NCBI RefSeq assembly: GCF_000514775.1
Contig: NZ_KI911467.1
Coordinates: forward strand, 124,001-188,000
Reading direction: 5' to 3'
Length of the DNA stretch: 64,000 nt
From: Salinispora pacifica CNR114
Lineage (GTDB): Bacteria > Actinomycetota > Actinomycetes > Mycobacteriales > Micromonosporaceae
Under the pieces are notes generated by a model. It was not told the origin of the DNA. It searched no databases and saw only the letters and a program-made list of their open reading frames with translations. Position numbers and translations under genes: made by a program. How positions within the stretch are numbered: the first letter of the stretch is position 1; each line of letters opens with the position of its first letter. Shown here one piece after another: positions 51,848 to 60,495 of this stretch.

Positions 51848-52645
51848 ATGCTGCTGCCTGACATGATCACGCTCGGGGCAACCGACGCGCAGGCCGCACC
51901 CGCCTTTTACCAGTCTGTGTTTGCGCCTACTGCCGTACGCCATCAGGACGAGCGGGTGGAGTTGGATCTGCACGGCGTGGCCCGGCTCGCCGTGTGCCCG
52001 ATTGCGGAGCTGGCGGCGCAGGCGCAGGCGCAGCCCGTAGCACCGAGCTATCGCGGCTACGTCCTCAGCTATGTCGTCAACCAGCCCGACGAGGTGCGAA
52101 GCATCCTGGATGCGGCCGCCCGGCACGGCGCGAGCGTTCTCAAACCGGCGAAGAAGGCCATGTTCGCCGGTTTCTCCGGCGCCTTCCAGGCTCCGGATGG
52201 TGCGGTGTGGAAGCTGACCTCGGCGAAGGCGAAGGCGACCGGGCCCGCGCAGGAGACGCCGGTGCCGAATGAGGTCGGTATTCTCCTCGGCGTCGCGGCG
52301 ACGAAGTCCGCCAAATCCTTCTATGCGGCCCTGGGCATGGTGGTCGACCGGGACTACGGCAGCAAGTACATCGACTTCCAGCCAACTCCGACTGGCTGCC
52401 GGCTGGGCCTCATGGACGGAAAGGTACTGGCCAAGGACGTCGCCACCAAGGAGGACCGCGCCGACTTCCGGGCAGCGGCCCTCGAACGGATGCTGCCCTC
52501 GCCGGACGAGGTCGACTCCCTCCTGTCGACGGTGACCGCTGCCGGCGGCCGGGTCGTCGCCCCGGCTGCGAAATCCGGGTCGGGAGTCTACGCCGGCTAC
52601 TTCACCGATCCGGACGGCTTTCTGTGGAAGGTGACCTCCGGGTAG
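51848..52645 (+). CDS. Two-domain VOC protein
   Basis: A 265-aa protein with two glyoxalase-type domains (residues 1-125 and 140-265), ending in the similar strands FQAPDGAVWKLTSA and FTDPDGFLWKVTSG. The family includes uncharacterised actinomycete proteins and some fosfomycin/glyoxalase relatives. AAGGAGG (51830-51836) precedes the ATG at 51848. It follows VOC 2 by 67 bases on the same strand, so they are probably co-transcribed, but it is not a close paralogue of the two single-domain copies. Confidence 0.78.
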   Translation: MLLPDMITLGATDAQAAPAFYQSVFAPTAVRHQDERVELDLHGVARLAVCPIAELAAQAQAQPVAPSYRGYVLSYVVNQPDEVRSILDAAARHGASVLKPAKKAMFAGFSGAFQAPDGAVWKLTSAKAKATGPAQETPVPNEVGILLGVAATKSAKSFYAALGMVVDRDYGSKYIDFQPTPTGCRLGLMDGKVLAKDVATKEDRADFRAAALERMLPSPDEVDSLLSTVTAAGGRVVAPAAKSGSGVYAGYFTDPDGFLWKVTSG

Positions 52646-52680
52646 TGGTCGGACTCGACCGTGCCAGCCCTCGCGGAACC

Positions 52681-52715
52681 GAGTCCGCCGGCCCGAGGTG
52701 TCGGCCGGCGGACTC
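52681..52715. terminator. Bidirectional hairpin terminator
   Basis: Perfect 13-bp stem (GAGTCCGCCGGCC, 52681-52693, against 52703-52715), extendable by one pair, with a 9-base loop, between the two-domain VOC gene and the convergent peptidase gene. Confidence 0.85.
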
Positions 52716-52729
52716 GTTGAGTGTGCCGG

Positions 52730-54292
52730 TCAGACGGCTTCCGGAGCTGGTAGCGGATTCGCGTCGCAGCTGGCGTCAACGCCGGTGGTGGCGCTCGGAC
52801 GGGTGCCGTCTCGTAGGTAGGCGGTGACGTGGATGTTGAGGCACTCGTTGGCGTTGGCGGTCAGGGACGCGCCGTGGAAGACGCCGCCGCGCTCCAGGAC
52901 CAGCCGGGAGTTCGGGAATCGCCGGTGCACCTCGTGGGCCCCGGCCACCGGGGTGAGTGCGTCGTGTTCCGCCTGGATCAGCAGTATGTTCGCGTTCCGG
53001 TCGCCGACCTGCGTCGGCCGGCGGCCTGGCACCGGCCAGAACGCGCACGGAGCGTTGTACCACGCGCTGTTCCAGGTCATGAAGCGGTCTCCGCGGTCGT
53101 ACTGGCGGCTCAGGTCGGTGTGCCAGCGGTTCCAGCGCCGGGGCCAGTAGCCGTCGACGCACTGCACGGTGCGGTACGTGGCGTGGGTGTTCTGGGCCGG
53201 GAAGCCCGGCTCGCCGCCGAAGTTCGCCCGCAGCCCGGCCGGGTCACCCCGCAGCACCCAGTCGGCCAGCACCTGCGCGTGGTAGGTCCAGACGTAGCTG
53301 CGGTACACGTTCACCGCGAAGATGTCGCTGTACTCCGCCGGGCCGATCTGGCCGTCGATCGGCGCCTCCCGGAGTGCGGCCATGCCCTGGTAGTAGTTCG
53401 CCTCGACCGCCGCGGCCGTGTCGCCAAGGTGATAGTGCGAGTCGTGTTCGGCGATCCAGCTGAAGTAGATCTGTGCGCGCTGCTCGAAGGCCGCATTCGT
53501 GCGGGACAGCGAGGCATACCCGACTGTGCTTGGCTGCACCACACTGTCCAGTACCATCCGGCGCACCCGGTCCGGGAACAGGGAGGCGTAGACCGAGCCG
53601 AGGTAGGTGCCGTAGGAGTAGCCCAGATAGTTGATCTTCTCTTGACCGAGCGCGGCCCGGATGAGATCCATGTCCCGCGCGGTGTCGGTGGTTCGGAAGT
53701 GCCGGAGGGCGTCACCGTACTTCTCGCCGCAGCTCTGCGCGTACGCGCGGGCCCGCTTCGTCCACGCCCTCTCCTCGGCGCGGCTGCCCGGAACGTAGTC
53801 GGGCCGTGCTTCGCCCGGATAAAGGTAGGTGGGGTCGCAGGTGATCGACGGCTCACTCGCTCCGACGCCGCGGGGGTCGAACCCGATCCAGTCGTAGGTC
53901 GAACCCACCTCGGTCGGCAGCCCGCTCCAGCCTTTGGCGAAGCGGGTGGGCAGGTCCCGTCCGATGGTGCCGGGCCACTGGCCCCGGTTCAGCAGGACAA
54001 CGCCCTGGTACTCGGATTCCGGCGCGGTGTGCTCGGCTCGGGTGAGAGCCAGGGTGATCTTCTGGCCGGTCGGTCGGGAGTGGTCAAGCGGCACTACGAG
54101 CGAGCCGCAATCCAGCCCGACCAGGTAATCCTCCATCACCGGGTCGTCGGCGGGGCAGGGGGACCAGGAGATTGGGCTGGCCGGCCGGGCGGTGCTGCCC
54201 GCCGTTGGTGCCGCCCCGGCCGGGGCGACGGCGATAACCTGTGCCGTGAGGCCCAGTACGACTGCGGTCGCACCAGCGAAAAGTCTTTTCAC
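52730..54292 (-). CDS. Secreted tripeptidyl-aminopeptidase-type alpha/beta hydrolase
   Basis: A 520-aa protein with a Sec signal peptide (residues 1-27: basic start, hydrophobic core, AGAA cleavage region) and the SlpD/tripeptidyl-aminopeptidase fold. Nucleophile elbow is GYSYGTYLG, the late histidine is in GGVFHGASL, and a TAP-like C-terminal domain follows. It should be an exported protease or acyl hydrolase. It could trim a protective group or peptide from an exported pro-form, but may be unrelated. AT-rich bases and no operator motif precede it. Confidence 0.82.
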   Translation of the reverse strand: MKRLFAGATAVVLGLTAQVIAVAPAGAAPTAGSTARPASPISWSPCPADDPVMEDYLVGLDCGSLVVPLDHSRPTGQKITLALTRAEHTAPESEYQGVVLLNRGQWPGTIGRDLPTRFAKGWSGLPTEVGSTYDWIGFDPRGVGASEPSITCDPTYLYPGEARPDYVPGSRAEERAWTKRARAYAQSCGEKYGDALRHFRTTDTARDMDLIRAALGQEKINYLGYSYGTYLGSVYASLFPDRVRRMVLDSVVQPSTVGYASLSRTNAAFEQRAQIYFSWIAEHDSHYHLGDTAAAVEANYYQGMAALREAPIDGQIGPAEYSDIFAVNVYRSYVWTYHAQVLADWVLRGDPAGLRANFGGEPGFPAQNTHATYRTVQCVDGYWPRRWNRWHTDLSRQYDRGDRFMTWNSAWYNAPCAFWPVPGRRPTQVGDRNANILLIQAEHDALTPVAGAHEVHRRFPNSRLVLERGGVFHGASLTANANECLNIHVTAYLRDGTRPSATTGVDASCDANPLPAPEAV

Positions 54293-54379
54293 TATTACCC
54301 CAAACTGCTCGTGGGCGTTGTGCCCAACACCTGTTGAGTGCCTTTACTCGTCAGCCGGATCATTCGGACAGTCGGGCTT

Positions 54380-55501
54380 TCATCGGGTGGCGGTCAGCGT
54401 TTCCATCCTCCGGACGACGTCGGCCGGGGTGGGCAGTGCGGCCAGCTCGGCGGCGAGGGCCTGCGCCTGCCGGGCGTACCGGTGGTCGGCGAGTAGCTCT
54501 CGGCTGTGGGCGGCCAGTACGTCCGCCAGCTCGTGGTCGGCCTGGTGGGGAGCGCGGGCCGTCACGGCGGCGCCGAAGTTGGACAGAGCGTCGGCGATCG
54601 CCCTGGTGTGCGTGTTCGGGGGAGTGATCACCTGCGGCACTCCCGCGGCGATGACGGCCATCGTGGTGGTGGCGCCGCCGTGGTGGACCGCCAGGTCACA
54701 GGTGGGTGCCACGGTGTCCAACGGGATCCAACCGATGCGGACGTCCTCCGCCGTCGCACCGAACTCCTCGGCGACCCGAGTGGGCGCCGCGATCACCACC
54801 TCGGCGCCCACGGCGGTGAGCTGCGCTGCCAGCCGCCGCAACGAACGGCCGGCGAGCATGCGATGGTGCGTTCCGGAGGTGATCAACACCCGGGAGCGGC
54901 CCGGCGGACGGGTGTAGGCCCACCGTTGGAGGCGACGCTGGGGGTTCGTGGCCACGTAGCGCATGGGGTGCACGTCGGCGGCGGGCGACGACCGCAGCGA
55001 CGGCGGGCTGACATCAACCACCAGGTCGGGTTTGGGTAGCCCGCCCAGACCCCGGCGGCTCAGCTCCGGCGCAAGCTCCTCCGCCGCCACCGGGTCGATC
55101 TCCGCCATCGGAATTCGCAGATACTCGATGTGTCGTACGAAGGGGACGTCCCGTGCCGCGGCGAGCAACCCTGCCGCGTAGCTCATCGAGCTACCGACGA
55201 TGACGTCCGGCCTCCAGTCCTGTGCCAGCTCGCTCAGGCCCGCCAGCGTGGCGGCGGCCATCCTCCCCAGTCCGCGGCCGGTCACCACCATCTCGTGCGG
55301 CGAGTCGACGGTGGCGAGGAAGCGCCGGATCGACGCCGACGTGATCGACACCCCGGGTAGGCCGACCGTCTCCACCGCGTCGATGAGCGGCTCGTTCGTG
55401 GCCACCAGTACCTCGTGCCCCGCGTTGCGTACCGCATGGGCCAGGGCGGTCATCGCATAGACAGTGACGTGGCTGCCGGTGGTGAGGAAGAGAAACCTCA
55501 T
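54380..55501 (-). CDS. Glycosyltransferase 1 (GT-B, UGT/GT28-like)
   Basis: A 373-aa GT-B glycosyltransferase of the antibiotic type. The N-terminal acceptor domain begins MRFLFLTTGSHVTVYAMTAL, and the donor-binding motif is DLAVHHGGATTTMAVIAAG. It transfers a deoxysugar from dTDP-sugar to the aglycone. Start ATG 55501 overlaps the methyltransferase stop as ATGA. It is a paralogue of the transferase at 61346-62386, which suggests two different sugars or two attachment sites. Confidence 0.9.
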   Translation of the reverse strand: MRFLFLTTGSHVTVYAMTALAHAVRNAGHEVLVATNEPLIDAVETVGLPGVSITSASIRRFLATVDSPHEMVVTGRGLGRMAAATLAGLSELAQDWRPDVIVGSSMSYAAGLLAAARDVPFVRHIEYLRIPMAEIDPVAAEELAPELSRRGLGGLPKPDLVVDVSPPSLRSSPAADVHPMRYVATNPQRRLQRWAYTRPPGRSRVLITSGTHHRMLAGRSLRRLAAQLTAVGAEVVIAAPTRVAEEFGATAEDVRIGWIPLDTVAPTCDLAVHHGGATTTMAVIAAGVPQVITPPNTHTRAIADALSNFGAAVTARAPHQADHELADVLAAHSRELLADHRYARQAQALAAELAALPTPADVVRRMETLTATR

Positions 55502-56517
55502 CGGCGGGCGTTGGTCTTCCGTGCGGTGCTGCCCGCCGCGAGGCGGCATTCGGTGACGAACTGACCCGACGGACTGTGCCCGGATGCCGTCACGGCGAGG
55601 CCGGCGCGCGCGGCGAGGTCCCGGAACTCGTCCAGGGTCCGGGGCTTGCCGCCGGTCTGCACCATCATCAGTAGCCCGGCCGAGGCGGCCGACCGCCCCG
55701 GGGAGACCCCGCCGACCACGACCACGCGGCCGTCCGGTGCCGCGGCCTCGGCGCAGCGGGTGAGCAGCGCGACGGCCTGCTCGTCTGGCCAGTCCAGGAG
55801 TAGACGTTTGAGCAGGTAGACGTCGGCTCCGGCGGGCAGCGGGTCGAAGAAGCTCTGCCCCTGTACGGCGACCCGGTCGGCAACCCCCGCGGCCGCGAAG
55901 ACCTCGGTGGACCGGGCGACCGTTCGGGGTAGGTCAATCAGGGTGCCGCGGACCGTCGGTCGGGCCCGCAGGATTTCGGCGAGCGTCTCGCCGGTCCCAC
56001 CGCCCACGTCAACGACGTGACCGACCTGAGTCCAGGCGTCGTCGAGGAGGACCGCCGGATCGGATGCCTCGCCGGCGCGCCGACCCATGTTCGCGTCGTA
56101 GCTGGCCGAGAGGTCGGAGTCGGCGTCGAGGTCGGCCCAGTAGGAGCGTCCGAAGACGGTCTGGTATCCGGGTTGTCCGGTCCGCACCGTCGCCAGCAGT
56201 CCGCTCCAGGCGGCGGCGCTGCGTCCACCGTGGCCGTCCAGGGCCAGGCCGTGCAGCCGGCCGGACCTCAGCAGGGAACGGGCCGCCTCGTTCAGGGCGA
56301 ACTCGCCCTCGACCGGCTCTTCGAAGACGCCCTTGCCGACCAGGTGGCGCAGGACCCGGGCCAGGCAGTCCCGGTCACACTCGGTGTGGCGGGCAAGCTC
56401 TCCGATCTCGGTGACGCCAGCCGCCAGCTGCTCGGCCACGCCCAGGGTTACCACCACGCGTAGGCTCCACGGCGTCGCCAGGTCGCTGAGTGAGTCGACA
56501 TCCACCTTTTCTGGCAC
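55498..56517 (-). CDS. O-methyltransferase (DnrK/TcmN family)
   Basis: A 339-aa SAM-dependent O-methyltransferase with the N-terminal dimerisation domain and the normal SAM loop VVDVGGGTGETLAEIL, then LLKRLLLDWPDEQA. In contrast to the paralogous fold at 25871-26908, the SAM motif is canonical, so it should be a true methyltransferase, of a phenol or a sugar hydroxyl. It starts with GTG at 56517 and is coupled to the glycosyltransferase. StrR-type site E lies 120 bases upstream, in the region divergent from the sugar genes. Confidence 0.85.
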   Translation of the reverse strand: MPEKVDVDSLSDLATPWSLRVVVTLGVAEQLAAGVTEIGELARHTECDRDCLARVLRHLVGKGVFEEPVEGEFALNEAARSLLRSGRLHGLALDGHGGRSAAAWSGLLATVRTGQPGYQTVFGRSYWADLDADSDLSASYDANMGRRAGEASDPAVLLDDAWTQVGHVVDVGGGTGETLAEILRARPTVRGTLIDLPRTVARSTEVFAAAGVADRVAVQGQSFFDPLPAGADVYLLKRLLLDWPDEQAVALLTRCAEAAAPDGRVVVVGGVSPGRSAASAGLLMMVQTGGKPRTLDEFRDLAARAGLAVTASGHSPSGQFVTECRLAAGSTARKTNARR

Positions 56518-56636
56518 TGCGTCGTCCCTCCACTGTTGGGTGGCCTGCGGCGGCCCGCTTCGTGGCCATTATCGGCGTGCTGCTGCTCGTTCGAGAATGT
56601 GTTCAATCCCTGTTTGTGGGGCCCGCCCGCGGAGTT

Positions 56637-56665
56637 GTTCAGCTGGGGACCGTGGCCAGTTGAAC
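56637..56665. promoter_or_regulatory. StrR-type operator, site E
   Basis: GTTCAGCTG (56637-56645), 11 bases, CAGTTGAAC (56657-56665), with the classical spacing. It lies in the 279-base region between the divergent O-methyltransferase/glycosyltransferase operon and the deoxysugar operon. Confidence 0.68.
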
Positions 56666-56796
56666 GTCGTCACACCGCAACTGTGGCGTTGCGGCGTGCC
56701 GGACCAGATGTCAGACTCCGTCGAGATCGAGTACGTCCACACCGTCGAGCGGGTAAAAGCGTTTTCGATACCTTCCCTGGGTGAAAGACGGTCGAG

Positions 56797-57723
56797 ATGA
56801 CAGGCGTATACCGAGCGAGCCGACAGTGGGAACGCATCACTCGGCACTGGTTCACCGAGGACGCGGCAGTAGATCTCTCGCACTTCAAGTCGGAGCGGCC
56901 GAACCACAAGATGTCGTTGTGGGATCCTGAGGTGAACGGCGTGCGGTATCTCAAAACGCTGGTACACAATCTGGCGACCACACTTGATCCGGACGACTGG
57001 GCGCGGTTGCGTCGGACGGCCCGGCGTGAGGTGGGTGATCCGGTCGTGGTGCGGTGGCACGGAATGCCGATCTGCCTGGACTACCTGCAGGCCACGCTCG
57101 AGGTCGGGTTCATCGAGCGGAGCATCGACCTACGGGGCGCCCGGGTGCTCGAGATCGGAGCCGGCTACGGGCGGACCTGTCACACCCTGCTGTCAAACTA
57201 TGATGTCGCTGCCTACTACATTGTGGATCTGCGCAGTACCATGCGGTTCAGCCGTCGCTATCTGCGGGTGGTCCTGGACGATGCCCAGTTCGCGAAGCTC
57301 CGCTTCGTCCCGGTGGAGGACGGGGACGTGGGACTGGCCCTCAGCGGAAGCGATTTCGACCTCGGCATCAACATCAACTCGTTCGCCGAAATGACCCCGG
57401 AGACCGTACGCTGCTACCTCGATTTGATCGACCGGCGGTGCGCGGCCCTGTATGTGAAGAACCCCGTCGGCAAGTACCAGGATCGGAGCCTGGACGGACA
57501 CGTCGAGGGCGACGAGGCCCGATGGCGGGCGATGGAGACCGGTCCACTCCGCCAGGTTCTGGATATCCACGACAACCAGGCGGTGCGGGCCGCCGTGCCG
57601 GGGTTCCTCGCGGCCTATCGGCCCGGCCCCGACTGGCGCGATGTCAATGATGCGTGGGCCGTGCCGTGGAGCTTCTACTGGCAGGCCGTCTACCGCCGGA
57701 AACGACCGGGCGGTGGCGGCTGA
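56797..57723 (+). CDS. Putative sugar O-methyltransferase
   Basis: A 308-aa protein with a Rossmann methyltransferase core (VLEIGAGYGRTCHTLL, then IVDL and FDLGININSFAEMT) preceded by about 110 residues (DDWARLRRTARREVGDPVVV). It resembles the putative sugar O-methyltransferase family of polysaccharide and glycoside clusters. As first gene of the deoxysugar operon it is the best candidate for a sugar 3-O- or 4-O-methyltransferase, for example to make an oleandrose-type unit. The start is ATG 56797, after a weak site. Confidence 0.75.
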   Translation: MTGVYRASRQWERITRHWFTEDAAVDLSHFKSERPNHKMSLWDPEVNGVRYLKTLVHNLATTLDPDDWARLRRTARREVGDPVVVRWHGMPICLDYLQATLEVGFIERSIDLRGARVLEIGAGYGRTCHTLLSNYDVAAYYIVDLRSTMRFSRRYLRVVLDDAQFAKLRFVPVEDGDVGLALSGSDFDLGININSFAEMTPETVRCYLDLIDRRCAALYVKNPVGKYQDRSLDGHVEGDEARWRAMETGPLRQVLDIHDNQAVRAAVPGFLAAYRPGPDWRDVNDAWAVPWSFYWQAVYRRKRPGGGG

Positions 57724-57788
57724 CCAGCCGGACCGGCGACGAAGCCGGAGGGTACGACAACTCGCGAACACCGGAGATCGGAGGAGCG

Positions 57789-58793
57789 GTGGACCGGGAG
57801 CCGGCGACGGGCGGTGACCCACCCCTGGTGAGCGTACTGGGAGCGGCTGGCTATCTGGGGTCGGTCGTCACCGCCCGGTTGGCGCAGCTTCCGATCCGGT
57901 TGCGGGCCGCCTCGCGTCGCCGTAGCCCGCTACCGGAGCAGGTGGTGGCCGAGGTGGAGGTCTGCACCGGGGACCTCACCGAGACAGAGCGCCTGGCCGA
58001 TGTCGTCGCGGGCGCCGACGTCATCTTGCACCTGGGTAAACACAGCGGTGGGTGGCGTGACGCCGACACTCCGGAGGGAGAACGGGTGAACGTGGGCATC
58101 GTGCGTGACCTCATCGAGATTCTCGGCCGGCGCCGGCCGACGCGGACCACTCCGTTGGTGGTGCTCGCCGCGACCACCCTGCAGGTGGGACAGCCCCCGA
58201 AGCGGCCGATGACCGGCAGCGAACCGGACCGTCCGGAGACCGCCTACGGCCGGCAGAAGCTGACCGCCGAACGGTTGCTGAAGGCCGCGAGCGCGGCGTC
58301 GGTACTGCGTGGGGTCAGCCTGCGGCTGCCGACCGTGTTCGGGCAGAGCCCACTGTCCCCGGTGGCTGATCAGGGCGTGGTGGTCACGATGGCCCGGCGG
58401 GCCCTCGCCGGTCAGCCGCTGACGATGTGGCATGACGGCACCGTTCGGCGGGACCTGGTGTATGTCGAGGATGCCGCGGACGCCTTCCTGGCCGCCATGC
58501 GCTGCCCGGATGCGCTGACCGGTCGACACTGGCTGGTGGGCTCCGGCCGCCCGGACACGCTGGGCGCGGTCTTCCGCACGGTGGCGAGGTCGGTCGCGGC
58601 GCAGACCGGCGAGTCGGCCGTACCGGTGATCTCGGTACCGGCGCCGGCCGACGCCCCCGTGATCGACTTTCAGAGTATGCAGATCGACCCGACGCCCTTC
58701 CAGCGTGTCTCGGGGTGGTGTGCGCGCACGGAGCTCGCGGAGGCGGTGCACCGCACCGTGGCGGCCCTGCTCGACGGGCGTGACCGGTTCTAG
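57789..58793 (+). CDS. NDP-hexose 4-ketoreductase
   Basis: A 334-aa extended SDR of the NAD-dependent epimerase/reductase family. It has the nucleotide motif VLGAAGYLGSVVTA, the YGRQK active-site Tyr-Lys and VFGQSPL. It resembles TylD/EryBIV/DnmV-type 4-ketoreductases that finish a deoxysugar. The GTG at 57789 is preceded by GGAGGAG but very closely; GTG 57828, just before the dinucleotide fold, is an alternative. Followed by the epimerase gene after 9 bases. Confidence 0.85.
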   Translation: MDREPATGGDPPLVSVLGAAGYLGSVVTARLAQLPIRLRAASRRRSPLPEQVVAEVEVCTGDLTETERLADVVAGADVILHLGKHSGGWRDADTPEGERVNVGIVRDLIEILGRRRPTRTTPLVVLAATTLQVGQPPKRPMTGSEPDRPETAYGRQKLTAERLLKAASAASVLRGVSLRLPTVFGQSPLSPVADQGVVVTMARRALAGQPLTMWHDGTVRRDLVYVEDAADAFLAAMRCPDALTGRHWLVGSGRPDTLGAVFRTVARSVAAQTGESAVPVISVPAPADAPVIDFQSMQIDPTPFQRVSGWCARTELAEAVHRTVAALLDGRDRF

Positions 58794-58802
58794 GGAGGCC
58801 AG

Positions 58803-59414
58803 GTGAAGGTCGAGAAGCTCACGGTCCAGGGCGCGTTCGTGTTTACCCCCGAGGTCTTTCCCGACCGCCGTGGACTGTTCGTGTCACCGTTCCAGCGAGC
58901 ACCGTTCGCTGCGGCGAGCGGGAGCCCGCTCCTGCCCGTCGCGCAGACCAACCACAGCGTGTCCCACCGGGGTGTGGTCCGCGGAGTCCACTACACCAGC
59001 GCGCCGCCGGGTGCGGCGAAGTACGTCTACTGTGCTGCCGGTACGGCGATCGACATCGTCGTGGACGTCCGCGTCGGTTCACCGACGTTCGGCCGCTGGG
59101 ACGCGGTGCGGATGAGCTCGCGGGAGATCCGGGCGGTGTACTTTCCGGTCGGGGTCGGGCACGCCTTCGTGTCGCTCGCCGACGACACCGTCATGTCCTA
59201 CATGCTCACCGGGTCGTATGTCCCGGAGCATGAGCGGGTGGTCTCCGCCCTCGACCCAGCTCTGGGGCTGCCGATCCCCACGGACCTGGAAACGATCATC
59301 TCTGACCGGGACCGGGGGAGTCCGAGTCTGGCCGAGACCGCCGAGGCCGGCCTGCTCCCCGACTACCAGCTGTGCCAGGTGCTGGAGCAGCAGCTGTATC
59401 AGGTGGCCCACTGA
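58803..59414 (+). CDS. dTDP-4-keto-6-deoxyhexose 3,5-/5-epimerase (RmlC family)
   Basis: A 203-aa cupin epimerase. The active-site histidine lies in GVVRGVHYT and the tyrosine region in YFPVGVGHAFVSLADD. It inverts C-5 (and possibly C-3) of the 4-keto sugar, giving the L-series. The GTG at 58803 follows AGGGAGG. It lies in the deoxysugar operon between the 4- and 3-ketoreductases. Confidence 0.92.
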   Translation: MKVEKLTVQGAFVFTPEVFPDRRGLFVSPFQRAPFAAASGSPLLPVAQTNHSVSHRGVVRGVHYTSAPPGAAKYVYCAAGTAIDIVVDVRVGSPTFGRWDAVRMSSREIRAVYFPVGVGHAFVSLADDTVMSYMLTGSYVPEHERVVSALDPALGLPIPTDLETIISDRDRGSPSLAETAEAGLLPDYQLCQVLEQQLYQVAH

Positions 59415-59462
59415 TCGCCGCCGGGCCGGCTGTCGGCCGGCTCCAGTGAAGGGAGGTGCCGG

Positions 59463-60467
59463 ATGCCCGCTCTCATCCGGCTGGGAGTCCTGGGGTGTGC
59501 CAGCATCGCGCTCCGCCGGTTTCTGCCGGCCTTGACCGAAGCGACCGGGATCGAACTGAGAGCGGTCGCGAGCCGCGACCCCGCCCGGGCCGGTACGGTC
59601 GCCGAGCAGTTCGGCTGCCGGGCTGTCGACGGGTACGACGAGTTGCTGGACCGGGCCGACATTGACGCGGTATACATCCCACTGCCCACCGGGCTGCACG
59701 CGTACTGGGTGAGCCGGGCCCTGGCGGCCGGCAAGCACGTGCTCTCCGAAAAGCCGCTCACCAGTGACCAGGTCACCGCCCGCAAGCTGGTGAACCAGGC
59801 GGAGCAGGCGGGACTCTGGCTACTGGAGAACTACATGTTTCTCCACCACCGTCAGCACGAGATGGTCCGCGACCTTGTCGCCGCGGGCCGGATCGGCACG
59901 ACCCGGCTCTTCACCGCACGATTCGGCATCCCGCCACTCGCCCCGACGAACTGGCGCTACTACGGCGAGTTCGGCGGGGGCGCGCTGCTCGACGTCGGCG
60001 TCTATCCGCTGCGCGCCGCCACCTACTTCCTCGGCCCGGAGCTCGACGTCGTCGGCTCGGTGCTGCGGACGAGTCCGGGCCGCGGCGTTGACCTGGCCGG
60101 CCACGTCCTGCTGGCGACCCCGTCGGGGGTGACGGCAGAACTCTCCTTCGGGTTCGAGCACGCGTACCGATCCTGTTATTCGCTCTGGGGGGAACGGGCG
60201 CGACTCACCCTGGACCGGGCTTTCACTCCGCCGGTCACCCGACAGCCGGTGATCCGGATCGAGGCTGACGGCCATCCCGAGGAGGTGCGGCTCCCCGCAG
60301 ATCATCAGTTCCGGAACATCGCGGAGTTCTTCGCCCGGTCCGTGCTCGATGATGCGGACTACCGTCCGCAGGCGAGGGCGATCAACCAGCAGGCGGAACT
60401 GATCGACAAGGTGCGGTCGTCCGCCGTGCGCCTCCCCTCGTCGCACGGGGACGCACGGAGCGGGTGA
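59463..60467 (+). CDS. NDP-hexose 3-ketoreductase (Gfo/Idh/MocA family)
   Basis: A 334-aa dehydrogenase of the glucose-fructose oxidoreductase family. It has the nucleotide-binding LGVLGCASIALRRFLPA, IPLPTGLHAYWV, the conserved EKPL and DVGVYPLRAATYFLG. It matches the 3-ketoreductases that work with 2,3-dehydratases (TylCI/KijD10 type) to produce 2,6-dideoxy-4-keto sugars. It completes the C-2 deoxygenation pair with the enzyme at 11884-13278, 46 kb away. A GGGAGG site precedes the ATG. Confidence 0.9.
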   Translation: MPALIRLGVLGCASIALRRFLPALTEATGIELRAVASRDPARAGTVAEQFGCRAVDGYDELLDRADIDAVYIPLPTGLHAYWVSRALAAGKHVLSEKPLTSDQVTARKLVNQAEQAGLWLLENYMFLHHRQHEMVRDLVAAGRIGTTRLFTARFGIPPLAPTNWRYYGEFGGGALLDVGVYPLRAATYFLGPELDVVGSVLRTSPGRGVDLAGHVLLATPSGVTAELSFGFEHAYRSCYSLWGERARLTLDRAFTPPVTRQPVIRIEADGHPEEVRLPADHQFRNIAEFFARSVLDDADYRPQARAINQQAELIDKVRSSAVRLPSSHGDARSG

Positions 60468-60495
60468 ATCGGCTGACGGGCCGGGCAGCCGGGTA

